From: Typha latifolia
Taxonomy: Eukaryota; Streptophyta; Magnoliopsida; Poales; Typhaceae
Direction of reading: 5' to 3'
Assembly (NCBI GenBank): GCA_019914945.1
Contig: CM034109.1
Coordinates: forward strand, 8,672,479-8,736,478
DNA length: 64,000 bases
Part shown: positions 10,163 through 21,998 of the stretch, piece by piece
Numbering within the stretch: position 1 is the stretch's first letter
Layout of the letters: each line of letters opens with the position of its first letter
Position numbers and translations under genes: made by a program
The notes under the pieces: model-generated
What the model saw: only the letters and a program-made list of their open reading frames with translations
Told to the model about the DNA's origin: nothing
The model's database searches: none

Positions 10163-13100
10163 ATGGGAAGGGGGAAGTTCAAGGGGAAGCCCACGGGCCG
10201 CAGGAATTTCTCCACTCCCGAGGAGATGGGTAACGCTTGGATCTCCTTATATTTTTCCCATTTCATTTATGTTTGAGATCTTAGATTTCCATGTTCCGGA
10301 AAATTTGTTTCAGATTTGGTTGTCAATAGATGGCATGTCTTGAATCTTTAGTCAATGGCGATAGCCCGGATCTTGTAAAGATCTTACTCCTAGCTATGTT
10401 AGGTCTCTTGAGATTGGTTCTTACTTCATGGCCTATGATACATCAAGCAAGCAAGAATGGGGCTGCGATAGAGCTGTGTCCTAGTTGGTAGGGCTTAGTT
10501 AGTTAGATACCAATGCGGGCTTGCAGTTAGGCTCGTGCTAGTGGGGCATGCCCCTTTTATTAAAAGTTCCTATCCTCATGGTAGTAATGCGAAGATGGAT
10601 AAGGGTTATTTAGTAAGAAATAAGCCAAAGAGGCAGAGGTACCTTAATGTGGTGAAATTGTTGGCAGTAGATTTAGCAGTTATGTTTTTAAGCCATTAGC
10701 ATATAGGTAAATCTTTTTGCACAGAATGTGATTGATATGAAATGCTTGGATTACTGTGGTCAGTTAGATACTACCTACTTTTGGTGGTATTACAAGTTTT
10801 TGTTTCTTCTTTCTTCTTCTATATTTTCTTAATGTAGTTGGATCGTTTACTTTTCTCGATGTTGTGCTTTTCTTATTGATGTGGAAGTCCTTTAATTTTT
10901 GCTTCTCTTTAAATTGATTGCAGTTGCTGGTACTTCAGCTCGTCCCCGCTCATTTAAAAGGGTTAGAATTTGCTCTTTTTATTTAAATATATTTACTGGA
11001 ATTATTGTATATTCAAATTATTTTCTATGGAAGAGCACATGCTACTTATGTTGTTTCGTTCATTGCCTTTTGAATGCGGCATTACGTGCTCTTTATATAT
11101 GTTGGCCTTTTGCTAGTATGAATAAAGTTATTCAAATATCTGACCTTTTTATGGATTTTAACATGTGTTCTTATTAAATCTTCCAATTCCCAAGATACTG
11201 TTGCATCTTTAAGATGCCAGATGTGCAGTCGAGAACTTCTAGTTTTCAGTTATATGACATTTGTGTAAGTCAGAACTTTGAAGCACTTACTATTTCTCAA
11301 CACCTTGTACTCCCCCTTTTCCGTTCCTTTTGGTGAGTAAGTAAATAAGAGTTATTTGCATTTGCTTCTTTTTATTTATGATATTAATGATTGGTATTGT
11401 GCCTTTCGTATTTGAGTATGCACTATATGAGTTTCATGTAAAACCTATGCAGTTTGTGGAACTTGGCTTCTTTTGGTCAGATTCTGCAAGTGTCTGTATC
11501 CTTGCTAATAAGATTCTTGTGTTCTACACTTACGACAAGAAATTCTTCTTGTGATCAAGCAGGAGGAAGTTGAAGAGGAAGAAAGGCCAGAATCTGAAGA
11601 GGAATCTGAAGACGGTTCTGATGAAGATACTGAGGTACAACTGTTCTTAAATCTTAATCTCATGTTTGCTGCTGCTGCAGTACCTCATTTATTTTATTTT
11701 TCATGATTTTGTTTAGATATTTCATCTAAATACACATTGAGTTATTTTAATGATAACTTTGGCAGAAAAGAAAAGGTACCCAGGGAGTTATTGAGACAGA
11801 AAATCCAAACTTGGTAAAACTGAAGTCATTGAAAGCTAGAGAAGCTGATGTAAGTTGCATATATATGTTTTCTATATTATATGCAATGCATATTCACTGA
11901 GAACTGGAGCTTTACCGCTCTACTCTGCATTGCTTGAATATTGGATATCAGTGGACATCATTGTCCAGTTCTTTTGTGCTATCACATACTGGTTGGAAAT
12001 TGTTAGCTGCACTATTTATATGTTTAACATCCTGCAAATGATTTATATTTACTCCAAAATCAACTTTACTGCTTCTGCATATGAACCTGTAAGGCTGTAA
12101 GTACATCATGATTTAAGCATATCTCATTTCAGACCTTTAACTGTTAAATGCAATAGAAATCATGTGCATTTTTGTAATCTGCAGCAGCACTTAAAAAGTA
12201 TAGATCGGGCAAACTATATAGAACAATAGCTTGAAAGGGAAACTCATGATCAACCTAGGGCGCTTGCTAATACTGGATGTCAAAATGTATGCTTATTTTG
12301 TACACTTGAGCTAGTCTAATAATCAATCTTCATCATTGAGCTTCTTGAATCAATTGATCATTGTTACTATTGACTCATTCTTTTGCTTTTAGTACCTGAC
12401 TTGCTTGTGCATCTGTTAGTTTTCTCACTATGTGCATGATTGACTATGATGAAGTCAAGGAAATTTCACATAGATGATGTGGAAATATTGCTCGTATTGT
12501 TATGATGAGATATATTTTAACTATATGGAAGAGGAAGAATACTGTTATTTGTGGAAGTTAGTAACTAAGCCTGTTACCTTGGTCCTTTAAAGTAGTGTAC
12601 ATGTTGTACCTAACAATTTGACAATCACTTAAGTAGTTAAGTCTGTAGACAATGGACATACTTATTGCTACTTGAATTTTGGCATTTTTTATGGATGTCT
12701 AATTGACTCTTCTAATTGATGAATTCTGCTTTCTTATTTGTTCACTTCTTGCTTGTCCCAACAAATATGATCAGCATAATCTGCCACCAGTCAATCAATC
12801 ATGTATGTATATCTGATTTATCACTTATATTTTTTTATCTCAATGCAGCCGAACAGAACGACTGAACTCTCAAGGCGTGAAAGGTGTGTTCTTCAGGCCA
12901 CTTTCTTAAACATTGCCATTTGCTGACCAATTGATGTATTTCTGCCTTTTTTTTGCCTTTTGTTCATTCGTAATGCTCCTTTGTGCTATTTACAACTTAA
13001 ATTAAGTTTTGTTGCAACTAAATGCATGCACAGTACAAACACATGCTAATTATGAATTTATAGTTAGAACATTAATATATCAGTGCAGTCGCAGAGCAAG

Positions 13101-15314
13101 GAAAAAAACATAGAAAGAACATGCAAACTTTAAGGAAAATTAATTATTAATAATGATTCATAATTGTTCACGACGAGGTTTCATATTTTGAAATCGTTGG
13201 ATGACACTATTATCATTTGAAGTAAATTTTAAATTCAGATTGCTACATCTTATGGAGTTATATCAAAATAAGCAAAATGCCAAAAAATACACACCTCAAT
13301 ACAAGCAATGTTTTTCATAAACAATTAATAAAATTTAAGAAAACATAAAGTAATGATATTCTAAGTAATTACTATTGCAATAACAATATATAATAAAGAG
13401 GATGATGAATTAATATGAGAGAGAGCACTTACACATGAGAAATGAGATTAATCAGTTTGCATGTCATTTTCTTCTTAATTGCAATGTAGCAAAGTCGGTG
13501 AGATAAAGTATTGAATGTGAGGAAGGGAGTAGATTAGATTATATCCTATTGTTATGCTTCTTGTGCATGTCTTATAATTTATTAGAAAACTAATCACAAA
13601 AAAGGTAGACTAAAGAAATTCTAATACTTTTAATTAATAGGAAACCTATTCAAAATATTCCACGTGTTTTGCCATTTTGTAAAGTTGCCATTGTTCCTCG
13701 GTGTGTGTGACATTGTGTCCCCCTTTACCATGAACGTGGCTCCGCCATTGGATGACTCCTCCCTTGGAAGAGTGTATCAATAATAGAGGCATTTTTTTAA
13801 AATATTAATGCATCAGACAAGGGCGTCAAGAACCTCTAGGGTTTATGCTCAGATGGACGATAAATAGTGCACTTTTATTTGAGTTGGTATAGGGGGTTCT
13901 TTTGCTTCTAGATATGATTTGATGTAATTGTTCCTTTTATTATTTTGGGTTTCTGTAGTGTTGAGAATGGTTGATTTCTTGTCTTTTTCTTTGTTCATAA
14001 TTTGACTTTCTATTAGTAGCAAAATTTAATGACGTTTTCCTTGTAGGGAGGAGATAGAGAAACAAAAGGCTCATGAACGATACATGAAACTACAGGAGCA
14101 AGGGAAGACAGAACAAGCTAGAAAAGATTTAGGTAAAACATAGAAAAGCTATCTTCAACTTTTTTGCGTTCTGTTTTCGGTGCTTATATTGGTGAAGAGC
14201 ATGTAGATAGTTGAATGGATGGATGAGTCTTACTTGAGGACCTTATCTTGAAGCTCTATTAGGATTATGGCATCAATGACTAATTTGTATTGCAGGTGAT
14301 TTTACTATATGGCCATTATGCTCTCTTTTGTCTTCTTTTGCATCATCATCGTGGTATAAAGTTTGTAACCAACTCAGCTTTCTTTCTGCTATTTCCCTTT
14401 CATTTTGGACAGTATCTTATGCCAAGCCAGTATGGAGTCTTTTTCGCTCAGATCTCATCAGAATAAAAAGTACATTCTCCGTTGATATTTTATTATCATG
14501 AAATTGGAACCTCGTGATCACTCCTTGTACGATGTAGACATCTACTAATGTGTCCTTTAGCAATGGGTCCCACCGAATTCCTGTTGATATTTTTATACAT
14601 TGTGGTTCTCCACATTGGTAAAATGAGTTTTCATTTAACACAATATATCTGAACATGTGGCTGGATCTCTCTCATTATACATGTCTTTTCTTTTCTTTTG
14701 GGTGCATGGGCATGCATAGTGCAAATATTATATGCTTTTGTTTCATTTGCAGAGCGTCTTGCTTTAATACGGCAACAAAGGGCTGAGGCTGCGAAGAAAA
14801 GAGAAGAAGAAAAAACTGGTATTTTCTCATTTAAACTTGTATAGCTGTGAGCATTCTGAAATTGCTATTAATTGTCAATAAGAGAGATACGGGAAGCCAT
14901 GCTAGCTTTAGGCATCTCTACAACTATAACCATCACCATTGGCATAACTCCCATCAATTTGGGAGTGGCTAGAATCTTCAACAATTCACTTTCAGGGAGA
15001 ATTTTTTTTCTTCTATTCCAGCATTTTACTATGCTTCCATAATATGCCATAAGTTTTATATCTGGTACTCCTTCAGATCCAAGCGACCTTACCCATCAGG
15101 ATCTTAACAGATTATTCTTCCATCCAGTGTTCATCAAAATTTCTAATACAGTAATTGTAGTTTCATTTCTCTTTCATCTCTTGCAGCAATGTTTTCCCCA
15201 CAATGCATATCTTATTGTGCCATTCCCTGTTATGACTGCAATAGACCATTTAATAACATCCATTGTCTTATTTTGCCAGCCAAAGAACAGAAGAAGGTCG
15301 AAGCCCGCAAGTGA
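10163..15314 (+). CDS. PDAP1/PP28-family phosphoprotein (28 kDa heat- and acid-stable phosphoprotein-like)
   Basis: Eight exons: 10163-10229, 10924-10961, 11563-11634, 11766-11849, 12849-12883, 14047-14132, 14753-14818, 15280-15314, giving 160 aa. All joins keep frame. The N-terminus MGRGKFKGKPTGRRNF is the strongly conserved start of the family. It is followed by AGTSARPRSFKR, an acidic stretch (EEVEEEERPESEEES, about 36-59), then KGTQGVIETENPNL, and a long basic/acidic helix from SRRERE through REEIEKQKAHERYMKL, QEQGKTEQARKDLERLALI and a K/E-rich tail. Animal PDAP1 is a casein kinase II substrate; the plant role is not established. The exon 3 acceptor is a tandem CAAG/CAG, so one extra Gln (from 11560) is possible. 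Large introns for such a small protein; one carries a repeat-like insert. Confidence 0.9.
13081..13750. mobile_element. Possible MITE-like insert in intron 5 of the PDAP1-family gene
   Basis: The left edge begins CAGTGCAGTCGCAGAGC and the right edge, read on the other strand, begins CAATGGCGGAGCCACG. They are imperfectly similar and may be terminal inverted repeats. GGCGGAGCC-type ends are frequent in plant repeats. The interior is AT-rich and non-coding. No clear target-site duplication was seen, so the limits are approximate. Confidence 0.3.
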
Positions 15315-18011
15315 ATGACCGAAGATTAGGCATTTTGTCAGCATTAGCAGACGCATGAGCTATATCCATCCGTCATGTATCAGAGTATTTGTTTATCCTT
15401 CTAGTACTTCATTATAGTCTTTGTGCTACCATCTATTCTATTCCAGTTGATTACAGGGTGGTAGTGGTAGTAATAAATCTGAAACATTTTCCTAGTCAGG
15501 TGGTTTGTTATTATTCCATTATCTAGTCGCTGAGGTTATGACTTATATATTATCATAATATTAACAGTTCAAACTTAAAAGTACTGTTATTAGTGCAACA
15601 GTAGTTTACTTTAAATTAGATGATAACAGAACTGTACTTTGTTTCTTTCTTCGTCGTCAAGCCGATGCCACCTTGTTGGAAATATTAGTATCTTTCTTTA
15701 AAAGGTAGTCGTCGTCTGAAGTTGTGTGTGATATAATAGATGACAATCTTGTGTATTCACTCAAATCTTTTGCCTTTCTAACGGACAGTTAGCATTAAAT
15801 CCACGCTCAGTGTCACTGAATTAGAAATGTCCCACTCATTCCTCTGCTTCCTCCATAGCTCATTTTCCCAACAGGAAACAGACTTTAAGTCGTAAACAAG
15901 GACACCAACTTGGCCATTGAAAAGGATCAGACGACACGATAGTCTATACCTGTCCTCGTCATCTCTCTTTCTTTGATTTTTTGGGTTCTCACCTTCCTCC
16001 TCCTTTCGTTTATCAAAACAGAATTAGACACGCTAAAAAAAAAGAAAGATTAAGAGTCGATTAACTGGATCCAAGGCCAGTGAGCTTACGTGGCACTTCG
16101 TTCCTGAATGCCACGTACGCGTGTCACGTCTACATGCACGTGAAAGACATGTGGCCCTGTCCGCTAAAACAAATGGTCGATCTAAGGAACCATGCATCGC
16201 GGCTAAACAAACCTAAGTGGGCGGGCCCAATTGTGAACCCGCGCGCTCACGTGCCGCCCTATGACGTGGCAACTAGGCTACGTTTCGGCGCGTGATTGGG
16301 TGGGGAGTTGATCCTATTAAAAAACCTGTCGGAGCTCCTCCTTCCTTTCCATAATGGAGGGGGGGGTAATATAAGAAAAACACGTTTGCTCTTTATTCTC
16401 GTCTATAATCCCCAAACTTGCCTTAATTCCCCTCTCCTTTCCTCAACCTCCTGTCTTCTCTTATCTCCTCTTTTCGGTGGAATCGCTGCGATCAGAGCTC
16501 TTCCAGATGTAATCGGTTCCTTTTTTTTTTTCCTTCTTCTCCGGGTTAGTTTTTCGGTGCAAGTTGAGGGAATTTCCAGGCAATGCTCTGTCCTTTGTTT
16601 CTTCTTCTTTTTGTGGTAAAAATATTATGATGACTTGCTTTCTGAGGATAAAGGGGTCTATTTCCATGTGCATTAAGTGGGGAGTCTTCTTGTATAGAAA
16701 ACATTTCGTTTTTTTGGGAAGTCTAGAAAGAATTGATGTTGAGATGGAGGTTGTTTTGCTTTAATGGCCTCGAGTGTACGAGGTTTCGCTTTTAGTAGTT
16801 TCTTTTAAAGATAGGCATGGAAATTTTGTGCTGTTTTTTATAATGATTATTGTGGTAAATGGGAGGACGCTCCAGTTATGTCGACTTGTTTCTTGATATG
16901 AGTTCACGAAAATTAGCTGGTCCCTAGGAGTAGAAGAATTAGGAAAAGAAGTAGTGGGACTGAGATATAGCATTATAGTTTGCAATGAGAAACCAAGGAA
17001 TTATTTCATGAAATGATTTGGAAGAGATTGATTTAATTGATGGTTTGGTGGAACTAGGCAAGCAAACGAGGTAGTATCAACTTTTCAGAGTAAGCTTGCT
17101 AGGTGAAAGCATGCAGTTTGTCACATGGATTCTATTTTGATTTTTGCAATGTTTTTCTTTCTCTTTGTAATCTTTACTTGACGAGGTCTTACTTTCTTTA
17201 TGCGTTCTAAGAGGTCAATTCGCTACTACTTCTATCATCAAAAAAAGTTTTCTTATAGCATAGCCTTGAAAAAATAGTCTTGTGATTATAGATTTTTTTT
17301 AATTGCCTCTTCCGCAAGGTTATGTTTGAGGTGAATTGACATACTTGGATACATAGGCTTATAGCTAGTGCTTTCTTTATGCTTCTCAGCCTAATCATTA
17401 TTTATCTTCCATAACGATACATACTTATATCACTACTAGCTGATGATGATAAAATGATTATGATGCGCTTATGCAACTCGTGTGTTTTAAGATGAGTTCT
17501 GTCTGAGGTGCCCTTAAATGAACATCTTATAATTCATGCAGAATCTTTCTTTAGTAGCCTTAGAAGATGCAAGTGTTGTCTTAATTTCTGATCTCTTTCT
17601 CACTCACACATGCTCGTGTACGCAACAAGATTCTATAAGCTTTCTTAGATGAATTAAGCTTATTATAAAAATAATGCTTGTATGAGCTGGTGTCCTTACA
17701 TATGGAAAATGTTTTCAAAGTAGATGTAAAGATTTTTGGTGGTGGTATGATATCTCTTTTCTCTTTGGTTATTGCTAGCTCTTTTAGCTGGTCTTACCAT
17801 AGTTTATCCAAACACCTGCAAGCATCCTATACTGTGTGAGCATGCTGCAGATTCTGGTTTTGCAAGTATATCCTATGTCTTCTGTAGATTTTTATAATTG
17901 TCTTCCAATTTACCTGATGGGGGACTTATCTGCAGAAATGATGATAAAATATCAATACTAAGTTCAAGAAAGTTCATGTTCTAAAGAGGCACAAAAAGAG
18001 GAGTTCCAAGT
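15315..18011. other. Intergenic region and probable 5' UTR/intron of the RING gene
   Basis: After the PDAP1-family 3' UTR comes a promoter with several ACGT motifs (16088-16267). A non-coding first exon is likely at about 16380-16542, with a possible donor (CCGG/GTTAGT) at 16543. A clear acceptor (TCTGCAG) at 17936 precedes the coding exon, implying a 5' UTR intron of roughly 1.4 kb. No other gene was recognised between these points. Confidence 0.45.
16086..16268 (+). promoter_or_regulatory. ACGT (G-box/ABRE-like) cluster upstream of the RING gene
   Basis: ACGT cores start at 16088, 16113, 16126, 16138, 16249 and 16264. Two are full CACGTG G-boxes (16137-16142 and 16248-16253), and one is TGACGTGG. 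Six cores in 180 bp is a dense cluster. ACGT elements bind bZIP and bHLH factors in ABA, light and stress responses. Which signal applies cannot be read from the sequence. Confidence 0.5.
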
Positions 18012-21000
18012 ATGGCACATAGAAACATGATTCATGGTCATCAGATCATTGATCTTGAATCAGATCAAGGTTCTAATCAACTTCATCCAGAATGTCATAG
18101 TTTCCGAGGCAGCATTTGCAATTTTCCTAACCAAAGTGTGCAACATGCTGCGACAGCTTCAGTGAATGATGCAGATGTTGAACAATGCTACTATCCAGAT
18201 TGCCATACTAGAAGTAGATCTCATTGGAATCACTATAATTATGTTCAAAATTGCCACCAAATCACAACTCTTGATTTGGGTCCTGCTTTGCAGGCTAACT
18301 TCCATAACCCCCTCCTATCACCCTCATCTTCCAGCAGATTCTTTCCTGTACCTTGGACTTCTGCATGCGTTAATCTCATGCCAATGCCTATTGATCACCA
18401 AGCCCTTGCATTTTCTTTAGATGGGGATGGTGGAAATGACAATTTTGGTGAGAGTGACAGAGGGTCCAATAAACAGAAAAATGCAGAAGTGGTCCCAGGC
18501 AACTCTAATTCTGCTGATAGATTCGTAACCTCAAGTTCGTCCTTCTCACATCTCTCACAAAACTTTGGACTGCGACAGTGGGGATCTTCACATGAATCTG
18601 CTGTTTTTCGAGATCCCACAACTTTTGATCTACCAGAACACCAAGGAAGTGAAACTTTGCCAAACGTGGAAGGATCATCAAGAAATGCAAGGAACAGATC
18701 TCGTACTGTCAGCTTTCAACCAGAATCTGCACATCATACTAACTCTTTTTTTCTGGCAAGTTCAAGGGGACAGGCCTTTCAGCCTACCACCAATGCATGG
18801 ATGGCACAGACTGGGAATTATACTAATGGAGGATCACAATGGACCTATTGTGAAACTAATCTGCAGGGTATGCATGAAATATTTCGAATTAGAATTTTCC
18901 TACAAAATGCCTGATTTGGATACCTTTCAGTGTTGTAGTATAATACATTTAATTCATGTTGTGATATGGAGAGGATTGGCGGTCCATATGTTATAGTCCA
19001 GTTATCTGCTTATAGAAACAATGCCAGCTGTTTTAAAAGAACCCTTAGAAGTTAGATACTCTTGTTTTAAGTTAGAGACTCCCAGAAGTATAAACTACTA
19101 TTCGTTACTCTGATCAGATTTTTTTTTTTTTTTCCTTCTCCTTTACTAGGTGGATGCCCGAGTTCAGTAGCCATAGAGATGGAAAATCCTGATCTGCAGG
19201 GATATCAGAATAGCACATCCAACTTGAATCATGGATCTTTTTCGTATCTTCAGCATAGTCAAATGCTAGCTCATTACCAACATCCATTCTGCAACCTGTT
19301 CCATGGCAGTCTAAATCCTTCTAGTAGTGATCTGCACTTAGGTTCCAGACTTCCATTATTCCTACCGGGTGTTGATCACATTTATAGGCCTCCTCGACAC
19401 CCAATCCAGGTAAATCTAGGAATTAGCAATGGCAGAGTGAGTTTTTCACCATCAGAAGTGAGTCTCCTCATTCTTTTTTCTACTTCCTCTTTTTCACAAG
19501 GTTATATGCATGCAACAATTACCTGCCAGTTTTCATTTTGTCTACTCTGTAGACTACAAACGTTATGCTATAACTTGAGAAAAAGATTTTAAGTTTTTAC
19601 ACCTCTAGCCATTGAATGCATTTTCAGATCCCAAAGACACATCCTGGGGTAGATATAAGTGGGTTTACTTTATCTCACTCCACTTTGGAATGAGTTATTG
19701 CAATTCTTGAGGCATGGCTACAGAGTTTTCAGAAGTTTTGTACCACACACACAATTTATTTAACTATTTTCTGTTAAAGATAAGTGAAAAAACTGTTTCT
19801 TTTTCTTTTGCCTATGTAGCATGCTTCTTTTGTGGAGCTCCCAAGATTAGATGAAGTGGAGAATGACTTTGATGAGCACAGAGACATGCGACTAGATGTA
19901 GACAGCATGACTTACGAGGTAAGTGGAATTTATGACCTATGGGGCGTTCAGTTTGCTTCTTGCAGTATTAGTATACTTTCGTGTAACCACATGCTCTTTT
20001 AGATCATTGTTCAGGATATGCAGACATAGATTAGTCCATCTAATGGAGCCCTTTAATGTGAATTACAGGAGCTTCTAGCCTTGGAAGAGCAAATTGGAGA
20101 TGTCAACACTGGCCTATCAGAAGAATTTATATTTGAGGAACTAAACACTAGCTTATATTTACCGAGAGCAACATCATCACTTTTAGGCCAGCTATCTAAA
20201 TCTGCTCCAGAGAATGAAACTTGCATTATATGCCAGGTCCTTTTATTTCAATGCCATATTTTCCTGTGCATACAAAAACACACTACGGGTATGCATTAGA
20301 TGGTTTCTTAATTTGGAATAAACTTAAAAAATAGGTGAATTGAAGATAACTTGTGTCATACTAGCAAAAGCTACCTGAACGTTGTCGGGATATCCAAGGA
20401 AAACCTCGGCTGTCGCTGGTCAGAAATTCAAGCTTGTGAATCCACGGGACATTTATCCTAGGTTCCTCCAAATGTAGTTCTAGAAAGTAGAAACTATAGG
20501 AAGCATCAGAAACTATTTACTAGTACTCCAAATGTAAGTCAAAGATCAAAGTGGAATATGATCCATGTAGTTGTGTGCTTTTTCTACAAGCAAATTCACA
20601 TGCTTATAAGAAGCTTAGTAATTTATCCTTCGAAAGAACTCCAACTTATGTTATTGCTCTTTCAAGTATTTGTGCATGAAAAACTTAAAGCTGCTAGGAG
20701 ACTTAAATGCTACTATGCATGGTATACATGGTGCTGACCATTCTGAGAGTTTATTGAATGTCTGCAACAAATGATTTTGCTACTTGTAGTTACCAAGTAT
20801 CCAAAGATAAACTTATTTCTTTCATGGATGACAGTGAATTGCTCAGATCTACATAATTTCTTAGTTTCTGTCTTGGTGGGTGATTCTACTGACATTTGAC
20901 TAATGATATTGTATGGTTCTTGCAGGAGGAGTACAAGGAGAAAGAAAGTTTAGGAACCCTAAATTGTGGTCATGAGTACCACGCACCCTGTATAATGCAG

Positions 21001-21081
21001 TGGTTGATGGTTAAGAACTCATGCCCAATCTGCAAAACATTGGCTTTTTGTACAGAGAGAAGATCTGTGCGACGGGGCTGA
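18012..21081 (+). CDS. RING-H2 finger E3 ubiquitin ligase (MBR/HIP1/ZFP1-like)
   Basis: Five coding exons: 18012-18867, 19150-19457, 19820-19918, 20069-20236, 20926-21081, giving 528 aa. The first two-thirds is low-complexity, rich in S, N, H and Q, and probably disordered. A block with HRDMRLDVDSMTYEELLALEE, typical of this ligase family, precedes the C-terminal RING-H2 domain: C473-x2-C476-x14-C491-x-H493-x2-H496-x2-C499-x10-C510-x2-C513. All eight zinc ligands are present, as is the Trp (W503) expected for E2 contact, so the enzyme should be active in ubiquitin transfer. Substrates are unknown. The family includes MBR1/MBR2, which act on Mediator subunit MED25. Exon 2 has two in-frame donors (after 19409 or 19457), so a form shorter by 16 residues is possible. 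Confidence 0.88.
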
Positions 21082-21998
21082 GTAATTAATAGCTGTCTTT
21101 ACTGAAAAACATTTAGGTTAATTTTGTAAATAGAAATGCTGATCTGCTTCTTTCCTATGTATAGATTACAGACGAAATTATTTTGTTAATGTAGAATACT
21201 TCTGATGATGCATTGTGATAACTTTTACAGCTTGCTGCAGCCCATGTTTGGTTATACTGCAGCTCTTCAGTAAGTGTTTTTTTTTCTTTTTTTTATAACA
21301 AAAGCCCAAAGATTCAGTTCCTACTCATGTAGAATGATACAAGCAAGCTGTTTAAAAATATCACAGCTCGTCCATAAGTATAACGAGAGGTGAAAGATTT
21401 TTCTTTTTGTGAGAGTAAAGTAGAAATATCTAAGTTGTGCTGACAGTTGGTAATTCGAGAATTCTGACAATGGAAAAATATACTGCGGCCCCTTATAGTA
21501 AAACACACCTTTTAATTGGGATCACAACAATGCTAATACTCGCTTGAGTTAGTCTCACTTTTTCTCACCTCGCACTCCCTTTACTATAGTCAGGTTTGAT
21601 TTGAAGCAACTAACAAATGAAATAAGACAGCAACTTACAAGACTTTCTGCAGGGTAACTCAGTGAGATTTCAACACTGTTCAACAGCTTTTCCATTTCCA
21701 AGCATATAAGCACCAAAATAGAGATTGCGAAAGCAAGCGTTTAACAAATCTCTGAAGTGTTGCGGTACAACGTTAAAAAAAGGAAAATAACTACTACATT
21801 CAACAGAAACAACAATAATTCCAAGACCCTAATCTTTAGCCACCTCAAGCTGGGTCTGCCGCTGACTAAATTTGGCAAGAATGAATTGTATTCGTTACAG
21901 TGTGATGCCAACGAATCCACAATAAAGGAACACTGTTAGAATGCATAGTAACATTCATATTTCTACCAGATTATGCAATCAAAAGGCTTATTTTTGAG
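21082..21998. other. Intergenic region between convergent RING and RABA genes
   Basis: This holds the 3' UTRs of both genes. It is AT-rich with a short T-run near 21278-21293 and no recognisable coding sequence or repeat. Confidence 0.6.

Noticed and set aside
9342..10343. Several frames of 84-168 aa on both strands across the divergent promoter
   Set aside because: They overlap exon 1 of the 484-aa gene in other frames or cross both promoters, and carry no motif.
16080..16295. 71-aa + strand frame over the ACGT cluster
   Set aside because: It coincides with the promoter motifs, has no motif of its own, and lies upstream of the likely transcription start.
18166..18996. Overlapping frames within RING ligase exon 1 (84, 143, 74 and 61 aa)
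   Set aside because: The frame starting at 18012 joins cleanly to the exons that lead to the RING domain; the others have no continuation.
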